From Leptospira alstonii serovar Sichuan str. 79601 (GTDB lineage: Bacteria > Spirochaetota > Leptospiria > Leptospirales > Leptospiraceae): a stretch of DNA of 64,000 nucleotides. Positions 39,537-48,279 of the stretch are shown one piece after another. The notes beneath the pieces were generated by a model. That model did no database searches, was not told the origin of the DNA, and was given only the letters and a program-made list of their open reading frames with translations. How positions within the stretch are numbered: position 1 is the first letter of the stretch; the number at the start of each line of letters is the position of its first letter. The position numbers were made by a program, and so were the translations under genes. The stretch lies in contig NZ_ANIK01000016.1 in assembly GCF_000347175.1 (NCBI RefSeq), positions 60,001 through 124,000 of the forward strand. Reading direction: 5' to 3'.

Positions 39537-40211
39537 TTATCTCTCAGCCTTACCGTTCGAGAAAAACGCCTCAACCCCGAGATACGCCACGAGGTAGTGA
39601 CCGTCCGCGTAATTCGGAATGGTCACACCGTCGGCAATCGTTAATTCCAATTCCAAAGACTCGCTTGTTTTTACAGGCAACGGAGATTCAAACGGAACCA
39701 CAAGCGCGTCACTTCGTTTGATCCACGCCGAATGTGTTTTCCGTGATACGGCTTGAATTGCAGGACGAACCGTGTTTGATGCGGTTCCTACGTCTGTGGT
39801 TCTAAAAAGAAACGGGAGGGGTTCCAGGATATTTCTAAGAGCCTCGATGTGGTTTACGTCCCCGCCGGTTTTTAGGGTAACGCTTGCAGAATTTCTAATA
39901 CGTTCGATTACGTCCGCAATTCCTACCGTCGCTTCGTTGATCGAAATCGCGCCAAAGTCCGGGCCGGTGATTCCGAAATAGAGAAGCGCGACCTTACCGA
40001 AATTATTCGGAAGGGGGTTCGTTCCGCCTTCGTAGTTTTTAATTTCACCGGGAAGGTTTCTAAAAAACGAATAGGATCTTTTTAACGAATCGATCTTGGT
40101 TCCGGAAAATAGAGTTTTGTAATAAAACTCGGATCCTGGCTTTCTGACTCGGGATGTGGTTCCGTCTGGATTTTTTACTGTGGCTGATTTGCCGTGAGTT
40201 CTGCGTGACAT
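39537..40211 (-). CDS. Candidate major capsid protein
   Basis: A 224-aa protein with a basic N-terminal arm (SRRTHGKSATVKNPDGTTSR) and a long beta-rich body ending SLELELTIADGVTIPNYADG, HYLVAYLGVEAFF. A basic arm followed by beta sandwiches is common in capsid proteins of small icosahedral phages. Its size and central place in the operon make it the best coat candidate. No homologue is recognised, so this is a hypothesis. Confidence 0.55.
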   Translation of the reverse strand: MSRRTHGKSATVKNPDGTTSRVRKPGSEFYYKTLFSGTKIDSLKRSYSFFRNLPGEIKNYEGGTNPLPNNFGKVALLYFGITGPDFGAISINEATVGIADVIERIRNSASVTLKTGGDVNHIEALRNILEPLPFLFRTTDVGTASNTVRPAIQAVSRKTHSAWIKRSDALVVPFESPLPVKTSESLELELTIADGVTIPNYADGHYLVAYLGVEAFFSNGKAER

Positions 40212-40212
40212 G

Positions 40213-40244
<32 letters not shown>

Positions 40245-40248
40245 GTGT

Positions 40249-40803
40249 TTAGAGAAGAACTTCGTCTCCATACAAGACCTCTTCGCCGTGGATTTCGTCG
40301 TCTCCGAGAAGAACTTCGTCTCCGAGAAGAACTTCTTCACCGTGAATTTCGTTCTCGTCTCCATAAACTTCTCTGTTTGTAGGAGCTGCAATTTCGTAGT
40401 ATCCGTCTCCGTCCACTTGAGTGGCCGCGTCTACGAACCCTTTGAGTTCGCTCATATTCTGAAATTCTAATTCTTGTCTGTCACCGGCTAAAGAGACCCC
40501 GAAGATTTTTTTCAGGATTTTTTTGTCTTCCGACTTTTCTTCATCGAGAGATTTCAAGATTCCGAATATTAGCATAATTGCGGACCCGAGGATTGCGAAA
40601 GGTTTGTATTCCTTTTGTTTGATTGCAATTGCCGCGATAACCGCAACCAAAATCGGAACGGCAATGGGCCTGAGTTTCTTTTTTGTGTCCAGAGAATCCG
40701 GAACGAAATTTTGAGCGAGATACGAACCCGCGAGTGTTGCAACCCCGATCGCTATCCCGATAAAGGTCTTTTTATCAAATTCTTTTTGTAAATTAATTGC
40801 CAT
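40249..40803 (-). CDS. Three-span membrane protein with acidic repeat tail
   Basis: A 184-aa protein: three hydrophobic helices (IGIAIGVATLAGSYLAQ, PIAVPILVAVIAAIAI, ILGSAIMLIFGIL), a charged middle and a C-terminus built of short acidic repeats (EEVLLGDEVLLGDDEIHGEE, then EVLYGDEVLL). The DNA repeats are visible at 40254-40375. Tails of this kind could bind the basic protein encoded next to it or the capsid shell. Function unknown. Confidence 0.65.
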   Translation of the reverse strand: MAINLQKEFDKKTFIGIAIGVATLAGSYLAQNFVPDSLDTKKKLRPIAVPILVAVIAAIAIKQKEYKPFAILGSAIMLIFGILKSLDEEKSEDKKILKKIFGVSLAGDRQELEFQNMSELKGFVDAATQVDGDGYYEIAAPTNREVYGDENEIHGEEVLLGDEVLLGDDEIHGEEVLYGDEVLL

Positions 40804-40835
40804 TTTGTTTTTCCTGGATTTTGTTTTAGCGACTT

Positions 40836-41021
40836 CTATCCGTAGATTTTACGGTTCAGTTCGTTGTCCTTTTTCTTGCGACTCTCGTAATTGGAAAGTT
40901 TCGTTTTGTTTTGTTTTTCAACGTCGGCAACCCGATCGAGATAACGTTGTTTAACCTCGGGAGAAGAACCTCGTTTTGGTTTTTTCGGAAGTTTTAGTTT
41001 TTTAGGTTTTTTTAATCCCAT
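40836..41021 (-). CDS. Small basic, probably nucleic-acid-binding protein
   Basis: A 61-aa protein with 20 or so lysines and arginines: MGLKKPKKLKLPKKPKRGSS, then a helical charged half (RYLDRVADVEKQNKTKL). Small lysine-rich proteins encoded among phage structural genes often condense or bind genome DNA. It lies two bases before the stop of the 365-aa gene, within the same operon. The role is inferred from composition. Confidence 0.65.
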   Translation of the reverse strand: MGLKKPKKLKLPKKPKRGSSPEVKQRYLDRVADVEKQNKTKLSNYESRKKKDNELNRKIYG

Positions 41022-41022
41022 T

Positions 41023-42120
41023 TTATTTACGTCCTTTGTTCATATAAATTACGAGTCCGAGAGCGGCGATCGCCCCGATATACATTAGGTTTTTCTTATC
41101 CTTATCTTCACCGGAACCACCACCGGAATCGGGTGCGTTATCCAAGTTACGATTCGAATAACTGAGTTTTAAACCGCCTTCCGGAGTTTGTGCCAGCTTC
41201 GGATTAGAAAAAGAAGAGTTAGAAACCGCTTTTTTGGCCGCTGGCTTCTTGGCGACGGCCTTCGGTTGTGGCCGCAAGATCGATGAAAATGCGTTGAGTT
41301 TGTCCATAGAACGCGCGTGTTTTGCCGCCGCGTTAGATTGTTGCATACTATTGATCGAGTTGAAAATCTGACCCGCCGTTCCCGCGGCCATCATCGCTTG
41401 GGGTAAAAATCCGAGTTCCCCGTTTACTTCTTCCATTGATTCATCCGTTGGAATTTCTTCCGGTTCTTCCGAATAGTTTTCTGTTTCCTCGAAAGTGCCG
41501 GGATCTTCAAAATTATTTTGTGTTTCGTCTAACTGCTCGTCTTGAGGTTCTTCGTCCGGTTGTTCGCCTTGACCCTGACCCATCGATTGCAGAAGGCCCA
41601 TTCCGCCTTCTGCAATTTGACCGACCAATTTTCCGGCACCTTTCAAACCCTTTCCGAGACCTTTCCCTATATCCTTGAATGCCTTTTGATGGGCCTTAAT
41701 GTAATTCTTGGCACCCTTCCCAATTTCTTTGCCAACCTTGCCCATACTTTTTGTAGCGTTTCCAAGGCCGCGACTCAGGCCGCGAGTATTGAGTTTGAAC
41801 CCTCTCATTACCGGCATTCTGGGAGATTTGAATTTAAGGGCTTTGAAGAGCGCGCCCCACGCCCCGAGTTCGGCGCCGGATAACGTGATCGGGATCGCGT
41901 CGTCGTGGACCAGACTGCCGAAAAATTCAGAGTGTTTGGCGTCGTCGAGTCCGTTGAGTTGCGCTATCTGAGGAGAGTATCCGTCAATTCGTTCTACGTA
42001 AAAATCTCCGGAAAGTTCTCCGTTTAATTCCGTTTTTGGAATATATTTTCCGTAGACTTTCGTAATACGGAAATCTTCCGGTAGCGTCTCGTCGCCTTCG
42101 AGTGTAAGTCGGCTGCTCAT
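41023..42120 (-). CDS. Large tail-anchored protein with amphipathic Gly/Lys segment
   Basis: A 365-aa protein. The soluble N-terminal ~110 residues are followed by a Gly/Lys-rich amphipathic region (KEIGKGAKNYIKAHQKAF, KGLGKGLKGAGKLVGQIAEG), an acidic stretch and a C-terminal span (MYIGAIAALGLVIYMNKGRK). The middle resembles membrane-active peptides, so it could act in genome delivery or membrane fusion. It is the first gene after the iteron cluster at 42182-42213. Confidence 0.65.
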   Translation of the reverse strand: MSSRLTLEGDETLPEDFRITKVYGKYIPKTELNGELSGDFYVERIDGYSPQIAQLNGLDDAKHSEFFGSLVHDDAIPITLSGAELGAWGALFKALKFKSPRMPVMRGFKLNTRGLSRGLGNATKSMGKVGKEIGKGAKNYIKAHQKAFKDIGKGLGKGLKGAGKLVGQIAEGGMGLLQSMGQGQGEQPDEEPQDEQLDETQNNFEDPGTFEETENYSEEPEEIPTDESMEEVNGELGFLPQAMMAAGTAGQIFNSINSMQQSNAAAKHARSMDKLNAFSSILRPQPKAVAKKPAAKKAVSNSSFSNPKLAQTPEGGLKLSYSNRNLDNAPDSGGGSGEDKDKKNLMYIGAIAALGLVIYMNKGRK

Positions 42121-42181
42121 CTAAAAACAGAATAACCGAATCGGAAAAAAAGTAAAAGTGGGAAATTTCTATAACGGGGTT

Positions 42182-42213
42182 ATAGGTTAATGATAGGTTA
42201 ACGACAGGTTAAT
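42182..42213. repeat. Iteron cluster 1 (three 11-bp units)
   Basis: AGGTTA occurs at 42184, 42195 and 42206, exactly 11 bases apart, within units ATAGGTTAATG, ATAGGTTAACG and ACAGGTTAATT. The same unit recurs eight times at 43493-43578 next to the rep gene. An 11-bp spacing puts all copies on one face of the helix, as in Rep-binding iterons. Confidence 0.7.
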
Positions 42214-42216
42214 TTT

Positions 42217-42780
42217 TTAGAATTTTTTTTGAAAATCACTGAGATAGTATTCCTTTCGAAACTTTTCTCCGTAAAGTTTTTGTCCGAAGACGGAACGCTC
42301 CGGATACGTCGCGTCAACCGGTATCCAGTGTCCGTTTAATTGGATTTCGGGATAGATATGGTGAGGCCGATCGAACTTTCCACACACAACCGCACGGCAA
42401 GGGATTTTCTCAATAATCGCTTTTGCCAATATCGGAATCGTTTTGTCGTCACAATCCCGAATCGGGAACCGAGGATCTTTCGTATATTTAAAACGACTGA
42501 CTGTTTCAAGACCCACGGGGTCCGCGTAATACGGCAAGAGTCTCACAAAATTATACAATTCGAATATGCTCTTGTCTTTATATTCCCCTAAATCCTCCGG
42601 ATACTGGAAAGCCATCCGAAATACTTCCGAAACTGTGTCTTCGTAAGAATCAAGTTTTGTCAGAGTCGGTTTTATATTTTTGAAAATATCAGGACGTTTA
42701 AGAGAGAGTGATTTTATCTTTTCGAATCGCTCCCTGTCGGAGAGAGAAAGTTTTGAAATTGTTTCTTTGAGTGTGTCCAT
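42217..42780 (-). CDS. Transglutaminase-like cysteine protease fold protein
   Basis: A 187-aa protein whose C-terminal half has the transglutaminase-like pattern: RDCDDKTIPILAKAIIEKI, PCRAVVCGKFD, then PHHIYPEIQLNGHWIPVDAT. The DCDD cysteine, the histidine before IYPEI and the aspartate of PVDAT would form the triad. It may process virion proteins or the host wall. It lies between the two iteron clusters together with the toxin pair. Confidence 0.72.
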   Translation of the reverse strand: MDTLKETISKLSLSDRERFEKIKSLSLKRPDIFKNIKPTLTKLDSYEDTVSEVFRMAFQYPEDLGEYKDKSIFELYNFVRLLPYYADPVGLETVSRFKYTKDPRFPIRDCDDKTIPILAKAIIEKIPCRAVVCGKFDRPHHIYPEIQLNGHWIPVDATYPERSVFGQKLYGEKFRKEYYLSDFQKKF

Positions 42781-42825
42781 CCAGAAAAGAATGGCACACT
42801 TTTAGAAAAAGTACAAGGGATTTTT

Positions 42826-43017
42826 TTAGGCTTTGGATAGTCTTCTCTTTAACACTTTTTCCTTCGGAGGTTTCACGAATAATTTTCCAGCGTCGTATTG
42901 ATTTTGAATATTATCGATATATTGAGAAAATTCATCCTCGGTCATATCGGCCACTTCTTCATTCATCTTTTCCCGTTCATTGATCATTTTTTGAACGATC
43001 CCCTTTCTCTTAATCAT
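42826..43017 (-). CDS. Small antitoxin-like protein
   Basis: A 63-aa charged helical protein (MIKRKGIVQKMINEREKMNE, DMTEDEFSQYIDNIQNQYDA) with a basic tail. Its gene overlaps the end of the PIN-domain toxin gene by eight bases. Order here is toxin first, antitoxin second, the reverse of the usual VapBC order. No DNA-binding fold is obvious. The antitoxin role is inferred from position. Confidence 0.6.
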   Translation of the reverse strand: MIKRKGIVQKMINEREKMNEEVADMTEDEFSQYIDNIQNQYDAGKLFVKPPKEKVLKRRLSKA

Positions 43018-43471
43018 GATATAAAATCTCCATCGGGTTTCTGATTTCTAACGTTGAATAACCTAACTTTTCATTCACTAAGTTATATCCTTTAATTCTA
43101 TCCAAACGAACTATGTGCTTAAAATTCCAACTTATCAAAACGTCCACTTTTGCAATCGTGGCACACGCTATGTGAATACAATCCCGTCTGCTGGATTCTC
43201 CTACAACTTTATTCAACAAATACGTATCACCTAATGTCATCGTTTCTTTTGTAATTCTAAGAGCTTCGGATTCCGGATAATAACGGGAATAAAATTCACG
43301 GACCCAAGTCGGACTGTTTCGAAGTTCCCATGTCACTAAGGGAGAAACGACTAATTTAAATTTCCCCTGATCCACTTCCTCAAAAAACGTTTCCGTCCAT
43401 TCAGCAAACTCTTTGTCGAAATAGCCGCCATACACAGAAGTATCCACATATACGCGTTGAATTCTACTCAT
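43010..43471 (-). CDS. PIN-domain protein, toxin-like
   Basis: A 153-aa PIN-type ribonuclease-like protein. Acidic residues lie at RVYVDTSVYGGYFD (Asp), VTWELRNSP (Glu), SSRRDCIHIACATIAKVDVL (Asp) and LISWNFKHI. PIN toxins cleave tRNA, rRNA or mRNA until bound by an antitoxin. Phage-borne PIN pairs usually stabilise the element or exclude other phages. It is framed by iterons, so the pair may have been inserted into the origin region. Confidence 0.82.
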   Translation of the reverse strand: MSRIQRVYVDTSVYGGYFDKEFAEWTETFFEEVDQGKFKLVVSPLVTWELRNSPTWVREFYSRYYPESEALRITKETMTLGDTYLLNKVVGESSRRDCIHIACATIAKVDVLISWNFKHIVRLDRIKGYNLVNEKLGYSTLEIRNPMEILYHD

Positions 43472-43492
43472 TTTTTATTCCTTTTTTGTGTT

Positions 43493-43578
43493 TTAGGTTA
43501 ATCATAGGATAACAATAGGATAACGACAGGCAAACTTAGTTTAACGATAGGTGAATGACAGGTTAAACATAGGGAAAG
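43493..43578. repeat. Iteron cluster 2 (eight ~11-bp units)
   Basis: AGGTTA-like hexamers start at 43495, 43506, 43517, 43528, 43538, 43549, 43560 and 43571, so the period is 11 bp with one one-base shift. The consensus is about AYAGGWTAACG. The cluster ends 18 bases before the rep stop codon. It is a strong candidate for the Rep-binding region of the origin. Confidence 0.75.
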
Positions 43579-43596
43579 TTTACCTGTTCCATTTTC

Positions 43597-44754
43597 TTAA
43601 AACGGAACTTCATCAATCCGTACTTTCTGTTTTTCCTCAAATTCTTTCACCAGGTTCTGGTATTTTTTGTTACGCTCAAACTTTGGTTCCCCCTTTTTTT
43701 GTAGCTTATCAAAATAATTTTCTCCACCGTATAACTTTGACATTAGATAAATCGCTCCTGAAACCTGTTCATTCAACCAGTCGTCAATATTTTGAAGACC
43801 GGTTTCATGCTTTGGTAATCCTATTCCCTGTCCTTCGCAAGTATTCAAAAACTTAGTCCACCAACTGCAAACCGGCCAATACCGTTTATGGATTTCCTCT
43901 ATATAATCAAATCCTGAACTATCTTGTTTTTGCGTGTATGCCGGTTCTAAAAACTTCAAATAATAAAACGCGGTTTTCGGAAAACTCCTGTCCTCAAACG
44001 TCGCCCGTCGTGGATCTGGAAATCCATGTTTTGAATCTGTAATTTCTCCCGTTTCCGGATTTACGTTCCAAGTCGGATTGCAATATTGATCCGCCGCCTT
44101 GTGGTTTAATTGAAATTCTAATCGATTCCAAATCGGCCAGACACATTCCGATCCTACTTGAAGCCTCTTGTCGTAAACCCGAACAAAGCAGTTACTTTTT
44201 CGAAATGCGCCTATATAAATCGTATGCCCAAGTTTTCCAAGTTTTGGATCTAAAAATAGAGAACCGGACTTAATTCGATCAACCGGAGATTCATATTCAG
44301 AATAACCTCGAAATCTTGTCGAGGTTTCCTTTCGTTCCAACTTTTCATAGATTAAAGGAAGGTTCAAATGTCCCTCGTAATCATCCAACGCTAAATCGAT
44401 CCTCGTAAATTTGCCTTTTAACCCGATCGCTTCTCTGATCAAATCCGTAAGAGTATATTCAGAATATTTAAAATTAAACAAAGCTTTTGAGGATAATTGT
44501 ATGTGAATTTTTTGATTTCTTCTTTCCGGGGAAAAGGCGCCGAATACATCCCCCGCACCTCTAAATTGATGAGTGTGTCCCGTCACAGTCCCTTTTTCCT
44601 CAATTCGTAATTCCCCAAAAACTTTTTTAAGCCAACTCCAAGACGCATCCGAATATTCGATTGAAAACGCCAACCAATCCACAAACGGAAGTTTTAATTC
44701 GTCCGGAACAAAAACGGAAAATTCAGGAAAACGATAATCGTCAAATGAATCCAT
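43597..44754 (-). CDS. Rolling-circle replication initiation protein (PF02486-like)
   Basis: About 385 aa from ATG 44754. It matches the replication initiation factor family seen in filamentous phages (for example RstA) and RCR plasmids. Landmarks are [12 protein letters not shown] near the N-terminus, [20 protein letters not shown] in the middle, then [14 protein letters not shown] with the catalytic-type tyrosine and [15 protein letters not shown]. It should nick the plus strand and start rolling-circle synthesis. Its upstream region has GC-rich hairpins and a terminator; its 3' end abuts the iterons. The frame upstream to 44850 is not used. Confidence 0.85.
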   Translation of the reverse strand: MDSFDDYRFPEFSVFVPDELKLPFVDWLAFSIEYSDASWSWLKKVFGELRIEEKGTVTGHTHQFRGAGDVFGAFSPERRNQKIHIQLSSKALFNFKYSEYTLTDLIREAIGLKGKFTRIDLALDDYEGHLNLPLIYEKLERKETSTRFRGYSEYESPVDRIKSGSLFLDPKLGKLGHTIYIGAFRKSNCFVRVYDKRLQVGSECVWPIWNRLEFQLNHKAADQYCNPTWNVNPETGEITDSKHGFPDPRRATFEDRSFPKTAFYYLKFLEPAYTQKQDSSGFDYIEEIHKRYWPVCSWWTKFLNTCEGQGIGLPKHETGLQNIDDWLNEQVSGAIYLMSKLYGGENYFDKLQKKGEPKFERNKKYQNLVKEFEEKQKVRIDEVPF

Positions 44755-44940
<186 letters not shown>

Positions 44941-45318
44941 TCAGTATGGAACCTCTTCCGACACTTCGTTCCGTTTTTCGTTGTTCGAAAACACTACGTT
45001 GAATCTTTTTTGTATCTCCCTGTCCGGAAACAGAACAAATTTTAACTTGCCTTCCGGAAAGGATGGTGCAACGATTTCTGCGGATAGAAATTCCTTAGAA
45101 CCATTTTGAGAGATTTTTTTCCAAATGGCTCCAACCCGATGAGTTGCGTAGTAAACAAGGTAGTCGGGTGCGGAGCTTTTCGAGTCCGGCGAATTTTTTT
45201 GTGAATTTTCCGAAACATAAAACTCTTGTTTTATACAAAACGGAAGATTAATTTCTAAATTAAAAAACGGTTTGTTATTCTTGTCTACCTTCTCTTCCAT
45301 ATATCCAAGTTTACTCAT
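44941..45318 (-). CDS. Hypothetical early protein, DUF736-like C-terminal part
   Basis: A 125-aa protein. The C-terminal ~75 residues ([18 protein letters not shown], then [20 protein letters not shown]) follow the RIGxAWKK...GxxYLSVxL pattern that I associate with DUF736, a small beta domain common on mobile elements. A single-stranded DNA-binding role would fit a rolling-circle replicon but is inference. It is the last gene before the terminator. Confidence 0.6.
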   Translation of the reverse strand: MSKLGYMEEKVDKNNKPFFNLEINLPFCIKQEFYVSENSQKNSPDSKSSAPDYLVYYATHRVGAIWKKISQNGSKEFLSAEIVAPSFPEGKLKFVLFPDREIQKRFNVVFSNNEKRNEVSEEVPY

Positions 45319-45481
45319 TTGGCTTCACCTCTTTCATTGCGTCTAAGAGAGATAAAAAATCACTCTCCTCCAAATAGAACAGGACCGGCGTCCTGTCCGT
45401 TCGTGAAATGTAAATTTCGTATTTTACCGCTTCCATTTCCGTGACCTTTTGGATTCTCGTTTTTTCCGTTGTTTCTGACAT
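45314..45481 (-). CDS. Small early-operon protein (55 aa)
   Basis: A 55-aa frame starting at ATG 45481 behind AAAAGGAGAAACAA, a strong ribosome site. It begins [20 protein letters not shown] and ends [10 protein letters not shown], overlapping the next gene's ATG by five bases. The product is amphipathic and mixed alpha/beta, and resembles no family. The strong translation signal and coupled overlap support it as a real gene. Confidence 0.7.
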
Positions 45482-45785
45482 TTGTTTCTCCTTTTGTTAT
45501 ATTCGTTTTATTGAAAGTTTCACGGCTACCGCCGTGGGATTTACAGGGCTCCCGCTCCAGGCAGTCCGATTTTTTTCGTATCTCCTTCCATTCGGGGCGA
45601 TACTCCTCCGGTGGAACTAACGTGCAACAAAACACGGAATACAATTCCCGCTGCCAGTCCCGTCCGTCGTTTTTGGGCGTATACCGTAAACGTCGCGGGC
45701 GTGTATTCCGTGGATCGTAATAATACGCGTTAGCCACTCGGAATGTTATCCTGAATCGTCGTCTTATCCACTCCAGAGTTTTCAA
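45360..45785 (-). CDS. Uncertain early-operon frame
   Basis: A 141-aa frame whose N-terminal ~70 residues look protein-like ([40 protein letters not shown]). Its last 40 codons overlap the 55-aa gene in another frame. ATG 45785 lies inside the previous gene; GTG 45736 is a better-placed start. It may be a real gene with a long overlap, or a gene truncated by a frameshift. Confidence 0.35.
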   Translation of the reverse strand: MKTLEWIRRRFRITFRVANAYYYDPRNTRPRRLRYTPKNDGRDWQRELYSVFCCTLVPPEEYRPEWKEIRKKSDCLEREPCKSHGGSRETFNKTNITKGETNVRNNGKNENPKGHGNGSGKIRNLHFTNGQDAGPVLFGGE

Positions 45786-45903
45786 TTGCAGTTTGGATTT
45801 TTTCCACCATACCCGGACTAATGATTCTCATGGATGCAACATCCAGGACAATTACCGTTCGATCTTTTAACACAATCGTTACCGATTCTATCTCGTTATT
45901 CAT
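45730..45903 (-). CDS. Small early-operon protein (57 aa)
   Basis: A 57-aa frame from ATG 45903 behind AAAAGGGGAATAAC. The product [20 protein letters not shown] reads as two beta strands followed by helices ([14 protein letters not shown]). No family. The frame extends upstream to 46005, but the ribosome site supports the shorter protein. It starts one base after the 48-aa gene's stop, in the tightly packed early operon. Confidence 0.65.
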   Translation of the reverse strand: MNNEIESVTIVLKDRTVIVLDVASMRIISPGMVEKIQTAIENSGVDKTTIQDNIPSG

Positions 45904-45904
45904 G

Positions 45905-46051
45905 TTATTCCCCTTTTGCCTCGCGTAACGCTCGGTTAATTTGTTCCTGTTGCTCCATTGACAAATATTTTGAAAACAAAGGATACAATGTTTCCAAAAT
46001 CGCAATCAACAGAGAATTGCTATATTCCAATTTTTTAATCCTTTCTTCCAT
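45905..46051 (-). CDS. Small early-operon protein (48 aa)
   Basis: A 48-aa helical protein from ATG 46051 ([20 protein letters not shown], then [18 protein letters not shown]). The ATG directly follows the stop of the 267-aa gene, which fits translational coupling. It contains a short hydrophobic stretch but is probably a coiled-coil or adaptor. No family. Confidence 0.65.
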   Translation of the reverse strand: MEERIKKLEYSNSLLIAILETLYPLFSKYLSMEQQEQINRALREAKGE

Positions 46052-46855
46052 TTATTTACCTCGATTTAATATTTCCATAATGCTGTTTTTTTGGCCGCCG
46101 GCTGGAGTTTGGTTAATAAAACCAGACGCGAGCTGCATGATTTGAGCTACATCAATCCCGCCACCGTTGCCGGTCGGTATATTCGGAACTTCTAACCCGA
46201 GAGTCTTTCCGAGTATGGATAGCACGAGTGGGTTTTCGAGAGCTTTGGTAAGATCGAAACCTTCAGACGTATTTCCGTTTTTCAATTCGCCTTTGATCCT
46301 GGATTCAATCGCTTTCGTAAGTTTCGTCCGTTCCGCTTCTAACAAAACTTGATTGTTTTTTGTGATTTCTAACTTGTATTCCCAATCTTTATTGATTCTG
46401 TCGATTTCGGCCACACGGGATTCATTGAGCCTTTTGATTTCCGCTTCGTATAACGAACGGACAGATTCCAATTTTGTTTCCCAGAGCTGTCGTTCGTTTT
46501 CGTGTGCTATTCGATCCTGGTCTCTCAGTTGTAGCAGAAGAGCTAAATTTACGTCCCCGGTCGTGTGCGTTACAGGAGTTTCCGGCTCTATGATGGAATT
46601 TGATTTAAGAGTTTCCTTTTCGGGGATATAGAAATCGAAACTGGAAACTTCCGTTTCTTCCCCTTCTCCTACTCGTTCCAATACAATCGCCTTATAGTTT
46701 TTTCCGGTCGGAAGATCCTTAGGTATGGACAACTTTTGGGAAATAAAATAGCTCCCACTTTTTGTATCCTCAAATCTAACCTTGTAATTCGTGCCAGGTG
46801 CAGACTTCATACCTACGCCATTTAGTAGACGTTTTGCTGTATTGAGATCGATCAT
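46052..46855 (-). CDS. Coiled-coil early protein
   Basis: A 267-aa protein: a beta-rich N-terminal ~80 residues ([15 protein letters not shown]), then a long coiled coil (residues ~105-185, [20 protein letters not shown]), and a Gly-rich C-terminal part with [20 protein letters not shown]. No Walker motif is present, so it is not the missing packaging ATPase. It may be a scaffold or DNA-binding protein of the replication module. Coupled to the preceding gene by ATGA. Confidence 0.65.
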   Translation of the reverse strand: MIDLNTAKRLLNGVGMKSAPGTNYKVRFEDTKSGSYFISQKLSIPKDLPTGKNYKAIVLERVGEGEETEVSSFDFYIPEKETLKSNSIIEPETPVTHTTGDVNLALLLQLRDQDRIAHENERQLWETKLESVRSLYEAEIKRLNESRVAEIDRINKDWEYKLEITKNNQVLLEAERTKLTKAIESRIKGELKNGNTSEGFDLTKALENPLVLSILGKTLGLEVPNIPTGNGGGIDVAQIMQLASGFINQTPAGGQKNSIMEILNRGK

Positions 46856-47031
46856 TGAATTGCCTTTAGAGGCCCTTCCTCAATGCACGAACTTATTAAC
46901 TTATGCGAATACGGTTTTTCCTTACCATCCTCGTTTGCGAGACGTCTGGCTATTTCCGTTTTGTCGTATCCTCTACGAGTTAAATCTTTTACCCGTTCTA
47001 CGAAATCAGTGGTCCGTAATGTTTTAGGCAT
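46852..47031 (-). CDS. Small helix-turn-helix-like protein (59 aa)
   Basis: A 59-aa protein from ATG 47031. The segment LTRRGYDKTEIARRLANEDG followed by SHKLISSCIEEG has the pattern of a helix-turn-helix, with a recognition helix near residues 40-52. It overlaps the next gene's ATG (ATGA) and the previous gene by eight bases. It may be a Cro-like or replication-control protein. Confidence 0.6.
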   Translation of the reverse strand: MPKTLRTTDFVERVKDLTRRGYDKTEIARRLANEDGKEKPYSHKLISSCIEEGPLKAIQ

Positions 47032-47269
47032 TTATTTTTCCCCTAATATTGCAGCTATGCGTTTCATTTTCCGAATAGTGGCATTTACAGTGCTGGCATT
47101 GTATAAATTGTAATATTCCAGTTTTATTATGCTTTTCTTGCGTTATATACATTTGCATTTCCGAAGAAATCTTTCTGATTCCCTTTTCAAATTCTCTTTG
47201 AAATTTGTTTTGAACCGCACCGAGGAATTTGTTTAATTCCTCTTCTATGATTTCGTCCAAATAGCTCAC
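47024..47269 (-). CDS. Small protein with C-terminal zinc-ribbon-like cysteines
   Basis: An 81-aa protein: a helical N-terminal half (LDEIIEEELNKFLGAVQNKF) and a C-terminal metal-site-like segment QCQHCKCHYSENETHSC. GTG 47269 overlaps the upstream stop (GTGA). The cysteine/histidine cluster suggests a zinc ribbon for nucleic-acid or protein binding. No named family. Confidence 0.62.
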   Translation of the reverse strand: MSYLDEIIEEELNKFLGAVQNKFQREFEKGIRKISSEMQMYITQEKHNKTGILQFIQCQHCKCHYSENETHSCNIRGKINA

Positions 47270-47757
47270 AGTTTGTTTGCTCTTACGTTCGCTACGTGAT
47301 CGAGATAGAACAGGCCGAAGGCGGTCAATGTGCCGCCGGTTATAACTAAAAACAGTTCCATTTCTTCCTCTTTTTCTAATATACGAATTGTTAATTCAAC
47401 CTCGTCGATTAAAATACAAAACTTCCTACTGATATTATAGTGATCCGCCGAACCAAACGTATCCTGAAAAATGCCGTCAAGGACCTGATCGTGAAACTTA
47501 AGTGACTCAAGAAAAACTTGAAGCTTCTCTCTCCGATCCCCGGAGCCACTAAACTTGAACTTCTCCAGAATTTCGTTTTTAGTATTTGCCACGTCCTGCA
47601 AATAAAAGTAACAATTCGGAAGCCGTTGTGACGTTAGAGGTGTTTTATAATATTCAGAAATTCTGTTTATTTTATATTTTCGTTCCCCAAAAAAATATCC
47701 TAAAGTGACTAACGCGCATACAGAAAGGCCCGTAAAAATTATTATCAGCATTTGCAT
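47266..47757 (-). CDS. Two-span membrane protein of early operon
   Basis: A 163-aa protein with an N-terminal span (LIIIFTGLSVCALVTLGYFF) and a C-terminal span (LFLVITGGTLTAFGLFYLDH), with a ~100-residue charged loop between. It could be an anti-phage exclusion or membrane-attachment protein. No family is recognised. It is translationally coupled to the zinc-ribbon-like gene. Confidence 0.62.
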   Translation of the reverse strand: MQMLIIIFTGLSVCALVTLGYFFGERKYKINRISEYYKTPLTSQRLPNCYFYLQDVANTKNEILEKFKFSGSGDRREKLQVFLESLKFHDQVLDGIFQDTFGSADHYNISRKFCILIDEVELTIRILEKEEEMELFLVITGGTLTAFGLFYLDHVANVRANKL

Positions 47758-47780
47758 TCTCCATTATGTCACATTGTATA

Positions 47781-48068
47781 TTAAAAAAATTTAATCTTCC
47801 CAGGAGGCAAAAACCGGTTTCTGTATCCCGTCGTTATACAGATCCGACAGCGATTCAGTTGATACAAAACCGTCGCGGGGCGTCCGCAACCCGAGCAAGT
47901 CTTTAGTTGCGTTTGACTACCCGATTTAACTTCCGGTAGCCCTTTTGCTCGCAACGTTTTGTTTAGTTCGTCTACGAATTCTTTCATTTGAAAATCACTC
48001 GCATTCCCCATTCTCCACGAATGATTTTTTTTAAAGTTCGGAACGGATATGGTCGTAGAGACCTGCAA
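47781..48068 (-). CDS. Zinc-finger-like small protein
   Basis: A 95-aa protein with two CxxC pairs, CSGCGRPATVLYQLNRCRIC, flanked by a basic helix (VDELNKTLRAKGLPEVKSG). This treble-clef or zinc-ribbon layout is common in phage transcription or replication regulators. The basic tail (RNRFLPPGKIKFF) supports nucleic-acid binding. No precise family. Confidence 0.65.
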   Translation of the reverse strand: MQVSTTISVPNFKKNHSWRMGNASDFQMKEFVDELNKTLRAKGLPEVKSGSQTQLKTCSGCGRPATVLYQLNRCRICITTGYRNRFLPPGKIKFF

Positions 48069-48090
48069 TAAAAAGCAAGGTCACTATCAT

Positions 48091-48279
48091 TCATCCCTTG
48101 CCCCTCCCTATCAAAAATCCGAATATTCCAACGAAAAAAAAAGACATATACCACGCAAAGGATTCAAACAGCAACGTGCCCTCATGCGGGTTTGGATTCA
48201 GCGTTTCTATCCAAAACGAAAACAAAAATCCAAGGGACATTCCACCGAATAAACATATTAAAAATCTATAATACTTCAT
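48091..48279 (-). CDS. Two-span small membrane protein
   Basis: A 62-aa protein with two hydrophobic segments (YYRFLICLFGGMSLGFLFSF and WYMSFFFVGIFGFLIGRGK). The ATG overlaps the upstream stop (ATGA). Small two-span proteins on phages can be holins or superinfection-exclusion factors. Nothing more can be said from sequence. Confidence 0.6.
   Translation of the reverse strand: MKYYRFLICLFGGMSLGFLFSFWIETLNPNPHEGTLLFESFAWYMSFFFVGIFGFLIGRGKG

Noticed and set aside
42182..43578. CRISPR array
   Set aside because: The 11-bp units are tandem with no unique 30-40 bp spacers, and no cas gene is present; they fit iterons.
46052..46855. Packaging ATPase of the phage element
   Set aside because: The protein is a coiled coil with no Walker A or B motif.
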